Assembly (NCBI RefSeq): GCF_900094705.1
Contig: NZ_FMAR01000008.1
Span: 62,001-126,000 of the forward strand
Direction: 5' to 3'
Source: Chitinophaga costaii
GTDB lineage: Bacteria > Bacteroidota > Bacteroidia > Chitinophagales > Chitinophagaceae
DNA length: 64,000 nucleotides
Below, in pieces: positions 6,560 through 17,800 of the stretch (within the stretch, counting starts at the first letter, position 1; each line of letters opens with the position of its first letter). A program made the translations under genes and the position numbers. The notes below the pieces were generated by a model, which saw only the letters and a list, made by a program, of their open reading frames with translations, ran no database searches and was not told where the DNA came from.

Positions 6560-9500
6560 ATGTACATGAACTTTAACAAAGAGTTCCGGGTGGACTATGT
6601 TTGCCCGTCAAGCAACCTCAACCCTCATGCTGTAAGCGGAAACGTTATGAAAAGCAGATGGCTCCTTTCACCTGTTTTTGCCTTCTTTTTTCTGTTAATG
6701 GCTGCCAGATCACCGGCTGCAGCACCTGCTTCCCATTCCTTATTGGTGCGTGATTTTACTGCGGACACTACTATGCTGGTAACCGGAAAAGTAACGGAGG
6801 AGAACGGAACGCCAGCGCCGGGTGTTGTGGTCAGGGCCACCAAAACCCAGAAGGTGGCAGTGACCAATGCAACGGGTGAGTACTCCATAATGGCGGCAGC
6901 AGATGATAAACTGATATTCACTTTTATCGGCTATGAAACTGTGGAAAGAAATATCAAAGGTGCCCGCCGCGTAGATATTACGATACGCGTAGGCGCAGCC
7001 AAAGGGCTGGGAGAGGTGGTAGTTACCGGCTTCCAGGAAATAGACAAGCGAAAATTTGCAGGGGCATCTACTAAAATAAAAGGGGATGATGTGCGCATGG
7101 ATGGTACCACCGATGTAAGCCGTGCGCTGGAAGGAAAAGTAGCGGGCGTATCTGTGCAGAACGTGTCGGGTACTTTTGGTGCTGCGCCCAAGGTACGCAT
7201 CCGGGGCGTTACTTCTCTGACCGGTGAAAACAAACCACTTTGGGTAGTAGATGGTATAGCACTGGAAGATGTGATCAATGTTACCAACGACCAGTTGTCC
7301 AGCGGCGACCCATCTACCTTGCTCGCCTCTTCCGTGGCCGGTTTAAATATGAATGACGTGGAAGACATTTACATTCTGAAAGACGCCGCCGCTACCTCGC
7401 TCTACGGTGCGCGCGCGATGAATGGGGTGGTGGTTATTAATACGAAGAAAGGCCGCACCGGCAACCTGGTGGTAAATTATACCGGTAATTTCAGTTCCCA
7501 GCTAAGGCCCAGTTATGATAATTTCAATATTATGAACTCGGCCGATCAAATGTCGGTTGATGCGGAAATAGCCCGTAAAGGCCTTTTAAATTTATCTGAT
7601 CTGGGCAATGCTGCGGATAAGGGCGTGTATGGCAAAATGTATGACGAATTGCAGACCATAGACCCCACCACTGGAAAGTTCCTGCTGGAAAACACGGTGG
7701 ATGGCCGGCGTAAATTCCTAGAACGTTATGCCAAGGCCAATACCGATTGGTTCCATATTCTTTTCCGTAATTCAACAATACAGGAGCATACCATCAGCCT
7801 GTCTGGCGGCTCTGATAAAATGCGCTCTTATTTCTCTGTAGGGTTTTACAATGATAATGGGTGGACGGTAGCCGATAATGTAAAGCGTTACACTTTTAAT
7901 TCGCAGAACAATTTTACTTTTTCCAACAAAGTATCTGCCGCGCTGATCGCCACCGGGTCTGTAAGGCAGCAGCGTGCACCCGGTACCGTAGCCCGTACTA
8001 CCGACGCCTTTTATGGGAAAATGAGCCGGGACTTCGATATTAATCCATACAACTATGCGCTGAATACCAGCCGGGCGCTGACGGCCTATGACGAAACAGG
8101 CAACCTGGAATATTTTACCCGCAATTATGCGCCCTTCAATATCCTGAATGAACTGAAAAATAACTACCTGAACCTTTCGGTGGTGGATATAAAATTACAG
8201 GGTAGTTTATCCTACAAAATAACCTCCCACATCCGCTATGATTTCCTGGGCGCCATTCGCTATGCCAAAACTAACCAGGAAGATATTGTAAAAGAAAATT
8301 CCAATAAAGCGGAGGCCTACCGGGCGGATTATAATGCCACTATTGCCAACGCTAACCGTTTTTTGTACAAAGATCCGGACGATCCAAATGCCTTGCCCCA
8401 GATCGTGCTGCCGGTAGGAGGATTGTATAACCGGAATGAAAATTCCCTGACCAACTACAACTTCCGCAATAGTGTGAATTACACCCAATCATTTGGCCTG
8501 CACGATGTGAATGTACTGATAGGACAGGAAGTAAAATATGCTGACCGCCAAAATGCAGTGAATACCGGATATGGCTACCAGTATGATTATGGTGGCAGTG
8601 TGATTGCCAATTACCTGGCATTAAAAAAAGATGCGGAGGCTAACTTGCCTTATTTCGGTATGTCGAAAACCTACGACCGTTATGCGGCGTTTTATGGTAC
8701 GGCCGCTTACACCTATAATAACCGTTATAACTTTACGGGGGCTATCCGCACAGACGGTTCTAACCGTTTGGGCGAATCCCGTACCGCCCGTTGGCTGCCT
8801 ACCTGGAGCCTCAGCGGTGCGTGGAATATTGACCAGGAGAAATTTATTCAAAGGGCTAAAAATATCAACCTGCTGAAACTGCGGGTGAGTTATGGTCTCA
8901 CCGCCGATCTTGGTGTCGCCACTAATTCTTCCGTGGTACTAAGAGCGCAAAATACCCTGCGACCTTATGCCAGTGAAATTGAGCCCGGCATATATATCCA
9001 GGACTTAGAAAACGCAGACCTCACCTGGGAAAAACAATACTCCCTGAATGTGGGCGTAGATGCAGGCTTCTTTGATGGCAGGCTTACCACCACCGTAGAC
9101 CTGTATAAAAAGAATGGATTTGATCTGATTGAAAATATTAAAACCTCCGGCATCGGTGGTCAGGATACTAAATTCGCCAACTATGCCGACCTGTCTACCA
9201 AGGGTGTGGAACTGACCATTGGCGGAGAAATTATTCGCAATAAAGATTTTGGATGGAAACTAGCGCTAACGGCTGGTTACAATAAGAATAAGATCCGGAA
9301 TGCCCGCAACACACCCATCATTTTTGACCAGGTAGTGCCGGAAGGTGGCAATAAAAATGGATATCCCGTGAGCAGCCTGTTTTCGCTAGACTACAAAGGA
9401 CTGGAGCCTACTACCGGCATCCCCCTTTTCGTAAATGAAAAAGGGGAAACTAGCAGGGAGATTAACCTGCAGGATGTAGAAACCAAATACCTGGTATATG

Positions 9501-10027
9501 AAGGCCCTGTAGACCCGCCACTGGCCGGTGGTATAACCAATAGTTTCCGTTACAAAACCTTTTCCCTCAGTGTACTGATCACCTACCAGGCAGGTAATAA
9601 AATCAGGCTGAACCCTGTATTTAAATCTACCTACTCCGACCTGGACGCATTTCCCAAAGAATTTCTGGACCGGTGGACACTGCCGGGTGATGAAAACCAT
9701 ACAAACATTCCTGGTATCATTGACGCACTTACCAATTACCGGATGGGCGGCGCTTACCCTTACAATGCTTACAACTATTCCAGCGCACGGGTGGCCGACG
9801 GTGGATTTGCGCGCCTGAAATATGTAGCGCTCACCTACAATTTGCCACAAAGGTTTACCAACAAAATAGGGTTTAATAACCTTTCACTTACTGCATCGGG
9901 TAGTAACCTGTGGTTGCTGTATGCAGATCCTAAATTGAAAGGGCAGGACCCCGAATTTTTCAACGCCGGCGGCGTGGCGCAGCCATTACAGCGGCAGTTA
10001 GTACTCTCCTTGAAAGTAGGCTTGTAA
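6560..10027 (+). CDS. SusC/RagA-type TonB-dependent outer-membrane receptor
   Basis: A 1155-residue TonB-dependent transporter that forms the barrel of a SusC-SusD nutrient importer. In order: an N-terminal extension, a hydrophobic signal segment beginning M-K-S-R-W-L-L-S-P, a carboxypeptidase-regulatory-like beta-sandwich at about 76-155 (V-T-G-K-V-T-E-E-N-G-T-P-A-P-G), the TonB-box-like G-E-V-V-V-T-G-F, a plug with ILKDAAATSLYGARAMNG near residue 275, and the barrel to the end. There is no STN domain, in line with the absence of a sigma/FecR pair beside it. ATG 6560 and ATG 6566 are both possible; the signal peptide proper begins at ATG 6647. SusD follows after 23 bases. The gene partners (metallohydrolase, DUF4302) suggest peptides or protein-bound substrates, but the substrate is not shown. 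Confidence 0.93.
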   Translation: MYMNFNKEFRVDYVCPSSNLNPHAVSGNVMKSRWLLSPVFAFFFLLMAARSPAAAPASHSLLVRDFTADTTMLVTGKVTEENGTPAPGVVVRATKTQKVAVTNATGEYSIMAAADDKLIFTFIGYETVERNIKGARRVDITIRVGAAKGLGEVVVTGFQEIDKRKFAGASTKIKGDDVRMDGTTDVSRALEGKVAGVSVQNVSGTFGAAPKVRIRGVTSLTGENKPLWVVDGIALEDVINVTNDQLSSGDPSTLLASSVAGLNMNDVEDIYILKDAAATSLYGARAMNGVVVINTKKGRTGNLVVNYTGNFSSQLRPSYDNFNIMNSADQMSVDAEIARKGLLNLSDLGNAADKGVYGKMYDELQTIDPTTGKFLLENTVDGRRKFLERYAKANTDWFHILFRNSTIQEHTISLSGGSDKMRSYFSVGFYNDNGWTVADNVKRYTFNSQNNFTFSNKVSAALIATGSVRQQRAPGTVARTTDAFYGKMSRDFDINPYNYALNTSRALTAYDETGNLEYFTRNYAPFNILNELKNNYLNLSVVDIKLQGSLSYKITSHIRYDFLGAIRYAKTNQEDIVKENSNKAEAYRADYNATIANANRFLYKDPDDPNALPQIVLPVGGLYNRNENSLTNYNFRNSVNYTQSFGLHDVNVLIGQEVKYADRQNAVNTGYGYQYDYGGSVIANYLALKKDAEANLPYFGMSKTYDRYAAFYGTAAYTYNNRYNFTGAIRTDGSNRLGESRTARWLPTWSLSGAWNIDQEKFIQRAKNINLLKLRVSYGLTADLGVATNSSVVLRAQNTLRPYASEIEPGIYIQDLENADLTWEKQYSLNVGVDAGFFDGRLTTTVDLYKKNGFDLIENIKTSGIGGQDTKFANYADLSTKGVELTIGGEIIRNKDFGWKLALTAGYNKNKIRNARNTPIIFDQVVPEGGNKNGYPVSSLFSLDYKGLEPTTGIPLFVNEKGETSREINLQDVETKYLVYEGPVDPPLAGGITNSFRYKTFSLSVLITYQAGNKIRLNPVFKSTYSDLDAFPKEFLDRWTLPGDENHTNIPGIIDALTNYRMGGAYPYNAYNYSSARVADGGFARLKYVALTYNLPQRFTNKIGFNNLSLTASGSNLWLLYADPKLKGQDPEFFNAGGVAQPLQRQLVLSLKVGL

Positions 10028-10050
10028 GGAATTTTAAAACAGCATCAGGT

Positions 10051-11520
10051 ATGAAAAAAAATATGAAAATAGCCAGTACGCTGCTCATGGCAGGTAGTTT
10101 AATGCTGGCCGCGTGTAATAAATATCTAGAAGTACAGCCAGACAACCGCACCAAACTGGATAGCCCGGAAAAAGTGGCACAACTGCTCACCTCCGCCTAT
10201 CCTGCCAATGATTATATCTGTTTTGCCGAATCGATGTCGGATAATGTGGGCGACCGGGAGCATGCCGGCGATCAGTATAGCGGCGATTTGCGTGTAAATA
10301 TTAACGCTTACCATTTCATCGATTACGCCAGCACGGAAAAGGGATCGCCGGATGTGTACTGGCAAGGATGTTATGAAGCGATTGCGGCTGCCAATCAGGC
10401 GTTGCAAGCTTGTGAAGCCGCCGGTGATAACCCTGCCTATGCACCTTATAAAGGAGAGGCATTACTTGCCCGGGCTTATGCGCATTTTATGCTGGTCACC
10501 TTTTTTGCAAAAACGTATGACTCTACCACTGCCGGTGCAGACCCTGGCATACCTTACGTACTGGTGCCGGAAACTACGCTGTATGCAAAGTATGAAAGGA
10601 AAACCGTGAAATATGTGTATGATATGATCGAAAAGGATTTGCTGGAAGGCCTTCCATTGATCAGTAATGCGGCTTTTAAAATACCAGCCTACCACTTTAA
10701 TAAAGCCGCGGCTAATGCTTTTGCTGCTAGGTTTTACCTGTTTAAAAAAGATTATAACAAGGTAATACAATACGCCAGCCAGGTGTTCCCGGGTGGTAAT
10801 CCTGCAGACCGTCTCCGGGATATTAACGGTACATTCCAGCAGTTAACCCGTGCTGAAAGATTGGAAAACTACACCAGCGCCAGTGAAAGCGCTAACCTGC
10901 TGCTGGCTACGACCAATTCCATATGGGCCAGGGCATGGATAGGTTACCAGTTTGGACTGAACCGGGAGCGAACTATTTCGATCTATTATTCCGGTAATGT
11001 TACTGGTGCAGTTATGGATTATCCGATCTATTATTACGGTGCTAACGTGAATAATGATGGTTTTGAAAAATTCCGGGAGAATTTTATATATACAAGTGCA
11101 GAAATTGGCTACGCTTACATTTATGTTCCCCTGCTTACTACAGAAGAAGTACTGTTTAACCGTGCGGAAGCCAATGCACTGACTGGCCATACGGATGCCG
11201 CCATAGCAGACCTGAACGCGTTTCTCAGCAAACGCATTAGTGGCTATGACGCTTCTGTCAACAATCTTACTCTCCAAAAAATGATGGATTTCTACGGTCT
11301 GGACGCGCAAAAAGCCCTGGTGCAAACCATCCTGGACTTAAAACAAATGGAATTTATCCAAGAAGGCATGCGCTGGTTGGATATTTTACGGTATAATCTA
11401 CCGGTTACACATGAGGAAGTAGGGGGCGAAACCACTACCATTTTGGGCAATGATCCGCGTAAGATCCTGCAAATTCCGGAATCGGCTCAGAGTGCTGGCA
11501 TTGCGCCTAATCCCCGTTAA
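10051..11520 (+). CDS. SusD/RagB-type surface lipoprotein
   Basis: A 489-residue partner of the preceding SusC; it binds substrate at the cell surface and acts as the lid of the barrel. A lipoprotein signal ends in L-A-A-C with Cys22 as the lipidation site. Family marks include N-K-Y-L-E-V-Q-P-D-N after the Cys, tetratricopeptide-like helices with K-G-E-A-L-L-A-R-A-Y-A-H-F near residue 135, and the C-terminal E-V-L-F-N-R-A-E-A-N-A, with a later G-M-R-W-L-D-I-L-R. Length is usual for the family. It sits inside a four-gene operon with short gaps. Confidence 0.93.
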   Translation: MKKNMKIASTLLMAGSLMLAACNKYLEVQPDNRTKLDSPEKVAQLLTSAYPANDYICFAESMSDNVGDREHAGDQYSGDLRVNINAYHFIDYASTEKGSPDVYWQGCYEAIAAANQALQACEAAGDNPAYAPYKGEALLARAYAHFMLVTFFAKTYDSTTAGADPGIPYVLVPETTLYAKYERKTVKYVYDMIEKDLLEGLPLISNAAFKIPAYHFNKAAANAFAARFYLFKKDYNKVIQYASQVFPGGNPADRLRDINGTFQQLTRAERLENYTSASESANLLLATTNSIWARAWIGYQFGLNRERTISIYYSGNVTGAVMDYPIYYYGANVNNDGFEKFRENFIYTSAEIGYAYIYVPLLTTEEVLFNRAEANALTGHTDAAIADLNAFLSKRISGYDASVNNLTLQKMMDFYGLDAQKALVQTILDLKQMEFIQEGMRWLDILRYNLPVTHEEVGGETTTILGNDPRKILQIPESAQSAGIAPNPR

Positions 11521-11554
11521 TATTTAAAACGTCTTTACCCATAAACTCCTGACG

Positions 11555-12433
11555 ATGAAATTTTATAAAACGGTCCTTCTTTTACTGATCATCACCAGCA
11601 GCATCACAGCCTGCCGGAAAGACAAAGCACTGAACGCGGATATTACCGGTTTAGGCGGCGACACCTGGGCGCAGGGCCCCATTGATAAGTGGCTCTACGA
11701 TTCGATGGTAGTGACAAATAATATTGAAATGAAATACAAGTGGGACCAGTCTGAATTTGATATGGAATATACCCTGGTGCCACCTTTGGAAGAGCAAGTG
11801 ATTCCCACGGCAAAGGCTGTTATCAGGATGTGGATCAATCCATACAATGAAGAGGCAGGCGATAGCTCCTTCATGAAAATATACAGCCCCAAACAAATTG
11901 TGCTGTCCGGAAGCCTGGCCGTGCAAACCGATGGTTCCGCCGTACAGGGGTTAGCAGAGGGGGGACTTAAAATACTGCTGTTTGGCATCAATAGTTTTGA
12001 TCCAACTAATTTTTCGCAAGTGTCTGAAATGGGCCATCTCATGCATCATGAGTTCACCCACATCCTCAACCAGAAAAAAGCATACCCCATAGAATTTAAT
12101 AAAGTAACTCCTGACGGATACTCGGGCAACTGGACGGTGGCAGCGGAAAATTCCTGGACAATTGGCTTTGTATCTAATTATGCCAGGAAGGAACCGGGTG
12201 AGGATTTTGCAGAGCAAACATCTTATATGTTGATCATGGGGAAAGCCGCTTATGATAGCGTGGTACAACATCCCTTTCCCGATTTTCCGGATAGTCTGAA
12301 TAATGATGATGGCATTGCAAAACTAAAAGCAAAAGAAAAACTGGTGGTAGATTATTTTAAGGATGCGTACAACCTCGACTTTTACAGTTTGCAAAACAAG
12401 GTGCAGGAAGGGTTAAAAAAAGTGGGCCATTAA
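11555..12433 (+). CDS. Substrate-import-associated zinc metallohydrolase lipoprotein
   Basis: A 292-residue lipoprotein (lipobox ending at Cys20, S-I-T-A-C) with a zinc site H165-E166-F-T-H169 in the stretch M-H-H-E-F-T-H-I-L-N. The pattern and the position directly after a SusC/SusD pair match the family of putative zinc-binding metallo-peptidases named for this setting (TIGR04549 / Peptidase_Mx1-like). It most likely cleaves peptide or protein material at the cell surface or in the periplasm before or after uptake. The third ligand is probably an acidic residue or His downstream, but I cannot pin it down. The gap from SusD is 34 bases and to the next gene 39. Confidence 0.85.
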   Translation: MKFYKTVLLLLIITSSITACRKDKALNADITGLGGDTWAQGPIDKWLYDSMVVTNNIEMKYKWDQSEFDMEYTLVPPLEEQVIPTAKAVIRMWINPYNEEAGDSSFMKIYSPKQIVLSGSLAVQTDGSAVQGLAEGGLKILLFGINSFDPTNFSQVSEMGHLMHHEFTHILNQKKAYPIEFNKVTPDGYSGNWTVAAENSWTIGFVSNYARKEPGEDFAEQTSYMLIMGKAAYDSVVQHPFPDFPDSLNNDDGIAKLKAKEKLVVDYFKDAYNLDFYSLQNKVQEGLKKVGH

Positions 12434-12472
12434 GCATGACGGCCATTATATGCTGATATAAAAAAACAAAAC

Positions 12473-13381
12473 ATGAAAAAATACCTGCTCTATACAATCA
12501 TCTTTTGCCTGAGTGTTACAGCCTGCAAGAAAAATAACGACAAGGCGGATTTAGGTGATCCGGATAAAAGGCTGAATACCGTGTTGGCAGATTACCAATC
12601 TTTGCTGGTGGCTTCCCCCAATGGTTGGAGGGCGTTGATATGGCCCAATCCGGAAGAAAATGAAGTGATGTATCCTTTCTGGTTCCGTTTTATGGATAGC
12701 AACCGGGTGGAAACTAAATGGGAGAACCGCCCTGCATTTGTGAGCAGCTATCGTTTCAAGGCCCTGCAACGCCCAGAACTGATATTTGATACTTATACTT
12801 ACCTGCACGAATTGGCCAACCCTGAAACCGGAACACTACCTAATACGGCATCTGGTAAGGGATTAACTTCCGATTTCGAATTTGAAGTTATTGCTGCCAG
12901 CGAAGATAGTATAGTACTGAAGGGAAAATATAATGGGTCCAATGCGACATTAATCAAGGCTGCCGTTAGCGATACAGAGCATATAACCGTGCCAGGGTAT
13001 AAGCTGGCCCGCACTTATCTGGCGCGTGTTCACCGCATTCTATACAAGACCACCGCGGCAGAGGGTACCATTTCGAATATTTCTAATGTGGTTATTAGAA
13101 AAACTTTCAATCCCCTGCATACCGTTGGGGTGGTAGCGGCCTTTTATGCAGACCTGGGCAGTAGTGATTGGAGTTACCTGATCACTTTTGATGAAACCAC
13201 TCAAAAGATAACGAAGGTAGAGCCGGATGCTACAATGAGTAGCGAAATCCAGGCCGGATCTTTTCAAGTGCTGGAAAATACGTATGACACGTCCACCGGA
13301 AATGTTTTTTTGAAAACTTCTTATACCAATTCTTCAGGAGCCGAAAGGGTGACGGAGGAAACATTTACCCTTGTTCCCTAA
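12473..13381 (+). CDS. DUF4302-type lipoprotein
   Basis: A 302-residue lipoprotein with Cys18 at the end of S-V-T-A-C. The start of the mature protein, D-P-D-K-R-L-N-T-V-L-A-D-Y-Q-S-L-L then S-P-N-G-W-R, matches the DUF4302 family, whose genes are commonly found after SusC/SusD and the TIGR04549 metallohydrolase. The rest looks beta-rich. It is probably a surface accessory of the import complex; its biochemical role is unknown. It is the last gene of the operon, and its stop lies 10 bases from the stop of the minus-strand SusD gene, with no terminator hairpin between them. Confidence 0.8.
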   Translation: MKKYLLYTIIFCLSVTACKKNNDKADLGDPDKRLNTVLADYQSLLVASPNGWRALIWPNPEENEVMYPFWFRFMDSNRVETKWENRPAFVSSYRFKALQRPELIFDTYTYLHELANPETGTLPNTASGKGLTSDFEFEVIAASEDSIVLKGKYNGSNATLIKAAVSDTEHITVPGYKLARTYLARVHRILYKTTAAEGTISNISNVVIRKTFNPLHTVGVVAAFYADLGSSDWSYLITFDETTQKITKVEPDATMSSEIQAGSFQVLENTYDTSTGNVFLKTSYTNSSGAERVTEETFTLVP

Positions 13382-13391
13382 TTAAGCGTGC

Positions 13392-14885
13392 TTATTGCGG
13401 CAGCCTTGTGGTAAGCCCCAGTGGCTTTAAAGCAGGGTTTGCCTGCAAGGCGGCAGCCGGTATTTCCAGGGTATAGCCTGGATCATTTTTTTGCAGAATG
13501 AATTGTTGCCGGGCCTGCAGGGTGTCATTTATTACAGGGGTGAAATAATGTGTGATAGCCGGTTGGTCTGTGCGTCGCAGATCAAACCAGGAATGTAATT
13601 GGAAAGCCAGTTCCTTTCTGCGCTGTAAGGCAATTGCTTGTAATAACGCTTGCGGATCGGTGATGCTCAGCGGTGTTACATTCTTTACCCGGTTGCGCTG
13701 CAACAGGTTAATGTCTTCCAGTGCTTTACCTGTTTCACCCAGGTGGGCATTGGCCTCCGCCCGGTTCAGATAGGCTTCGGCGCTGCGGAATGAATAGTTA
13801 TAATAAGTTCCGCCTGCCAAAAAAGTATACGCGACATAAGAAACCTGGTCGTAATAATTCTTGTAAAAAAACAAAGGAGGTCGCTGGTCGCCGGTGGCAT
13901 ATTGTTGTAACAAGGCCGGTGCCACCTGGAAGCCAAAGCTTTCGCCCTCTCCAAAAATACTTACCTCGCTGGCGGAAAGATCATAATAGTAGGTGTAAAT
14001 GATTTCAGGATTTTGCGGAGTGAAGAAGGGAGAAGTGTAATAGTTGCCAGACAAAAAATTCTTATTAGATATATCATATAATACCGGGTGTATAGCCAGG
14101 CATTTATCGGCATACGCTACGGCCTGTTCCCAATTGTGCATGTATAAGTATATCCTGGAATACAGCAGGTACACGGCCGCCGGGGAATAATGAAATACAG
14201 TACTTGTTTTGCCAGCCTCCGACAGGCATTGTGTTGCGGTGAGCAGGTCGGTCAGTATCTGGTCGTAACAGGCACCCACAGTGCTACGGGGAATATTCAC
14301 ATTTTCTATGGTGCTGGTGGTTTTAATGGGTATGCCCATCGGGTCGTCGGGGTTAGCCGGATCGTAGGGATGCCCGAAAATATTTACCAGGAAATAATAC
14401 GCCAAAGCCCTGTTAAAACAGGCATCCCCCAGCAGAAATTGCCGGTCGGCTGCGTTGCCCTGTATTTGCTGACCGGCATCTGTAATTACATTACATGCCG
14501 TGATAATCCTGTACAGGCCCAGCCAGGTATCATTGAGGGTGGATGAGGGGGAGTGTCGCTCATCGTATTGGGCGTCGTAGTAATTTTGCCAGGTGTAAAA
14601 TGCGGAATAGGGACCCCGTCCATCCACTAGATCACTATGTACAGTATCGATGTTTTCTGCTATGTCTGGAGTGAGCATATCCAGGAAATACAAAGATACT
14701 CCGCTGCCCTGGGTATAAATATCGCGATTCCAGCCCTCTCCATTCAGGATGGCCGAATAGTCGGCTACCGTTTTAGGTGTGCGTTGGTTATCCGGCGGTT
14801 TGTCCAGGTATTTTTTTTTGCACCCGGCCAGCAGCAGGCTGGCGGTTAGCAGGTAAATAATATATGTAAGGTAACATGTTCGCAT
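13392..14885 (-). CDS. SusD/RagB-type surface lipoprotein (minus-strand locus)
   Basis: A 497-residue SusD homologue with a lipobox at L-L-A-G-C (Cys22) followed by K-K-K-Y-L-D-K-P-P-D-N. Conserved segments include C-F-N-R-A-L-A-Y-Y-F-L-V-N, S-A-E-A-Y-L-N-R-A-E-A-N-A-H and R-R-K-E-L-A-F-Q. It follows the SusC stop after a single base, so the two are almost certainly co-translated. It pairs with the 14887-18555 receptor and is the last gene of a sigma-FecR-SusC-SusD operon. Confidence 0.93.
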   Translation of the reverse strand: MRTCYLTYIIYLLTASLLLAGCKKKYLDKPPDNQRTPKTVADYSAILNGEGWNRDIYTQGSGVSLYFLDMLTPDIAENIDTVHSDLVDGRGPYSAFYTWQNYYDAQYDERHSPSSTLNDTWLGLYRIITACNVITDAGQQIQGNAADRQFLLGDACFNRALAYYFLVNIFGHPYDPANPDDPMGIPIKTTSTIENVNIPRSTVGACYDQILTDLLTATQCLSEAGKTSTVFHYSPAAVYLLYSRIYLYMHNWEQAVAYADKCLAIHPVLYDISNKNFLSGNYYTSPFFTPQNPEIIYTYYYDLSASEVSIFGEGESFGFQVAPALLQQYATGDQRPPLFFYKNYYDQVSYVAYTFLAGGTYYNYSFRSAEAYLNRAEANAHLGETGKALEDINLLQRNRVKNVTPLSITDPQALLQAIALQRRKELAFQLHSWFDLRRTDQPAITHYFTPVINDTLQARQQFILQKNDPGYTLEIPAAALQANPALKPLGLTTRLPQ

Positions 14886-14886
14886 A

Positions 14887-17800
14887 CTAAAAATTTATTG
14901 CTGTTCCAATGGTCATGGAGGGCCGTCGTGGCAGTGTGCCGGCTGGTAGTTCCGGATCCTGACCGTGAAGTTTTTTGTTGGCGGCCAGCATAATATCGTG
15001 CGCCTGTACATAACAAGACATGCCCTTGAACGAACGCTTTCTGTTGGGCATCGCTTGTGGAAGGGTGTATTGTAAAGAGAGGGTAGACAATCTTACATGG
15101 CTGGCATTCACTGTGCGGATGTCGCTGTTATTATACATTTCTGCCAGTTGGGTAGATATCAGGTATAGGGGAGCTTGCTGTAGCAGTGTCTGTGCAAAGG
15201 AAGGATCAAAGTGATAGTACTGGATAAGGGTCATGGTAAGCTGGTCATAGATCTGCCAGCCAAGCTGCCCGTTCAGGGCGGGGATATTAGTATGGCTTTC
15301 GTCGCCGGGTTTTGACCATCTGTTAGTTACATCCAGGGAGGCGTTTTCTGCGGGGTTAGGCACAAAGCCGGCTGCACCGTAGAGGTTAGATAGCCGTTGT
15401 ACATAGCCCAGTTTTATTAAACATACGGCAGACAGGCTCCAGCGCTTATAACTCAGCCGGGTAAAGAAACTGCCGTCTGCAGCAGGAATGCGGCGCCCCA
15501 CTGGCACAAATACGTTGGCATAATATTCGGCTACGGTGGGTTGCACGGTATAGTCTCTATCATATATCCCCCGGAACGTAGGAGAGCCGGCTTTATCAAG
15601 GCCGGTATACTTGAAGGCATACACGGTATTAGGATCTGTACCCGAACGGATGATATTGCCATCGAGGTACTGCTGCTGGTTGCCGATGATGCCGTCGCCG
15701 GCAAAATTGGTTTTTAATGTTTTTGTATAGTTCAGCGCAAAATTGGTGCCCACGCTCCATTGCCAGCGCTTGTTTTGGATAACCTGGTATTGCAGGCTGA
15801 ATTCAAACCCGTGATTCAGCACGCTGGCGCTGTTGAGCAGGAAAGAATTTACGCCATTCTCTTCCGCCACATTAATGTTGGCCAGCAGGTTATTGGCTTT
15901 CTTGCGATAGGCTTCCACGGTGCCATTAAGCCGGTTATGGAAAAAAGAAAAATCTGCTGCAGCGTTGTAGGTATAAGTTTTCTCCCATTGCAGCGCCGGG
16001 TTGGCAAAATTGCTGATCACCGCCTGCTCCTCGCCGGAGATGCCTGCTACTGGGTCGGACATAGTGAGGCGGGGTGGATCTATTTCCGGCAGCCCGTTAT
16101 TGAAACCATAAGACAGCCGCAAAGTCAGCATATCCGCAGGATGCAGCTTTTGCCACCGGGGTTCATTCAGTACATCCCACTTAAAGGCAGCAGACCAGGT
16201 GCGTTGCGTAGCCCCTCCATTCATTTGGGTAAAATAATTGGCGCCATCCTGTCGTAAATTAAAATTTATCGTGTACCGGTCTTTATACGAATACACCAGC
16301 ATACCATACCAACTGAGCTGCCGGTATTGTTTGATGAGGTGGTGAACGGTCGTATCGGCATACTGCTGCATGAACGCCTCGTACAAAGGGTATTGTGCTG
16401 CATCGGGCGGATGGGATACTTTCCCGCTATCGGGATAATAGCCCATCAGGAACAGCTTATTGATAGTGTATTTCAGTTGCCGCAATTCATTGCCTGCCAT
16501 TACCTGTATAAAATGTGATCCTAGTACACGGCTGTACTCCAGGGAATGGCGCAGGGTATAATCGGACTGGCCGGTATTGGTTTCCTGGTATTCTCCACCT
16601 GCGGGCAGGATGATATTGCTCTTGGCACCATCGGTATAAGGCATGTTGGGTGCCAGGCCCAGTCGGTACCGGTTAGCCACGTAAAAGGTGGATTCACCTG
16701 CATAGGTGCTATTGCGGGTATCAGAACTTCCAAAACCGTACAGCCCATGAACTTTAAAAAATTTAAGGAAGGTATAGTCGGCATTCGCCACTACATTATA
16801 CGTATTCACCGAAGTGCGGGTACGGCTGTTCTCCATATCTGACACAATATTAAATTGCGACAGTTGTGCAGTATCCATTTCATAATCCTGTAACGACCAG
16901 TTGGGCGTATAATAAGAGGGATTATAGTAGAAGCGCTGGCCGTTTTTAGTGTAGGGAAGTGTTCTGGCAGTATTGTATGCATATTGGTAAGGGTCTAACT
17001 GGTAGGGATATACGCCGGTATGCCGGGTGCCCGAAAGTTTGATCCCTGTTTGCAGGCCGGGTGCCAGGCGTTGGGTAATGTGTAACAGGCCGGAAAACTG
17101 CTGGGCATGGGTGAAAATAGCGGGACCTTGCTGGCTGGCATATCCCAGGGATGCATAATACGCGGTTTTATCGCCGCCCCCGGTTATCGATACATTATAG
17201 CGTTGGCTCACCCCGTTGTTAAACAAAATGTTAAACCAATCCGTATTCATCGCTGCATATTCCTTTTCCCGTTGTTGCAATTCATTTTCTGTTATTTTTC
17301 CTTTGCTGTAATCAGTATAATCCTGCTCAAAACTTTGCGGCAGTACCCCATTCGAAAAATTTAATCCTTTGTCAATGGCTTCTTTGGAGAGGTCCATTCT
17401 TTCTGCTGCATTCATACGGTTCAGGTGGCGGTAGGTGGGTCGGGCGGAAATATTGAGCATTTGGGAGAAGGATACCTGGGGGCCTTGATGATAGTTTCCT
17501 TTTTTGGTGGTGATCACGATCACGCCATTGCCGCCATTTACACCATACAGTGCGGCGGCGGCGGCGTCTTTCAATACATCTATGCGTTCAATATCTATAG
17601 GGTTCAGGCCTATCACAGGACTGCTCATCAGGTTCACATTGTCCAGGGAATTAATATCCATGGGGTCTAATTTCACTGGAGGATTAGCAATAATACCATC
17701 TATCACCCATACCGGTTCGCGGCTGCCCATGAGAGTGGCCGTGCCGCGCAACCTTATTTTGGGGGCTGCACCTGGCACCGTACTATTCATGTTAATATTT

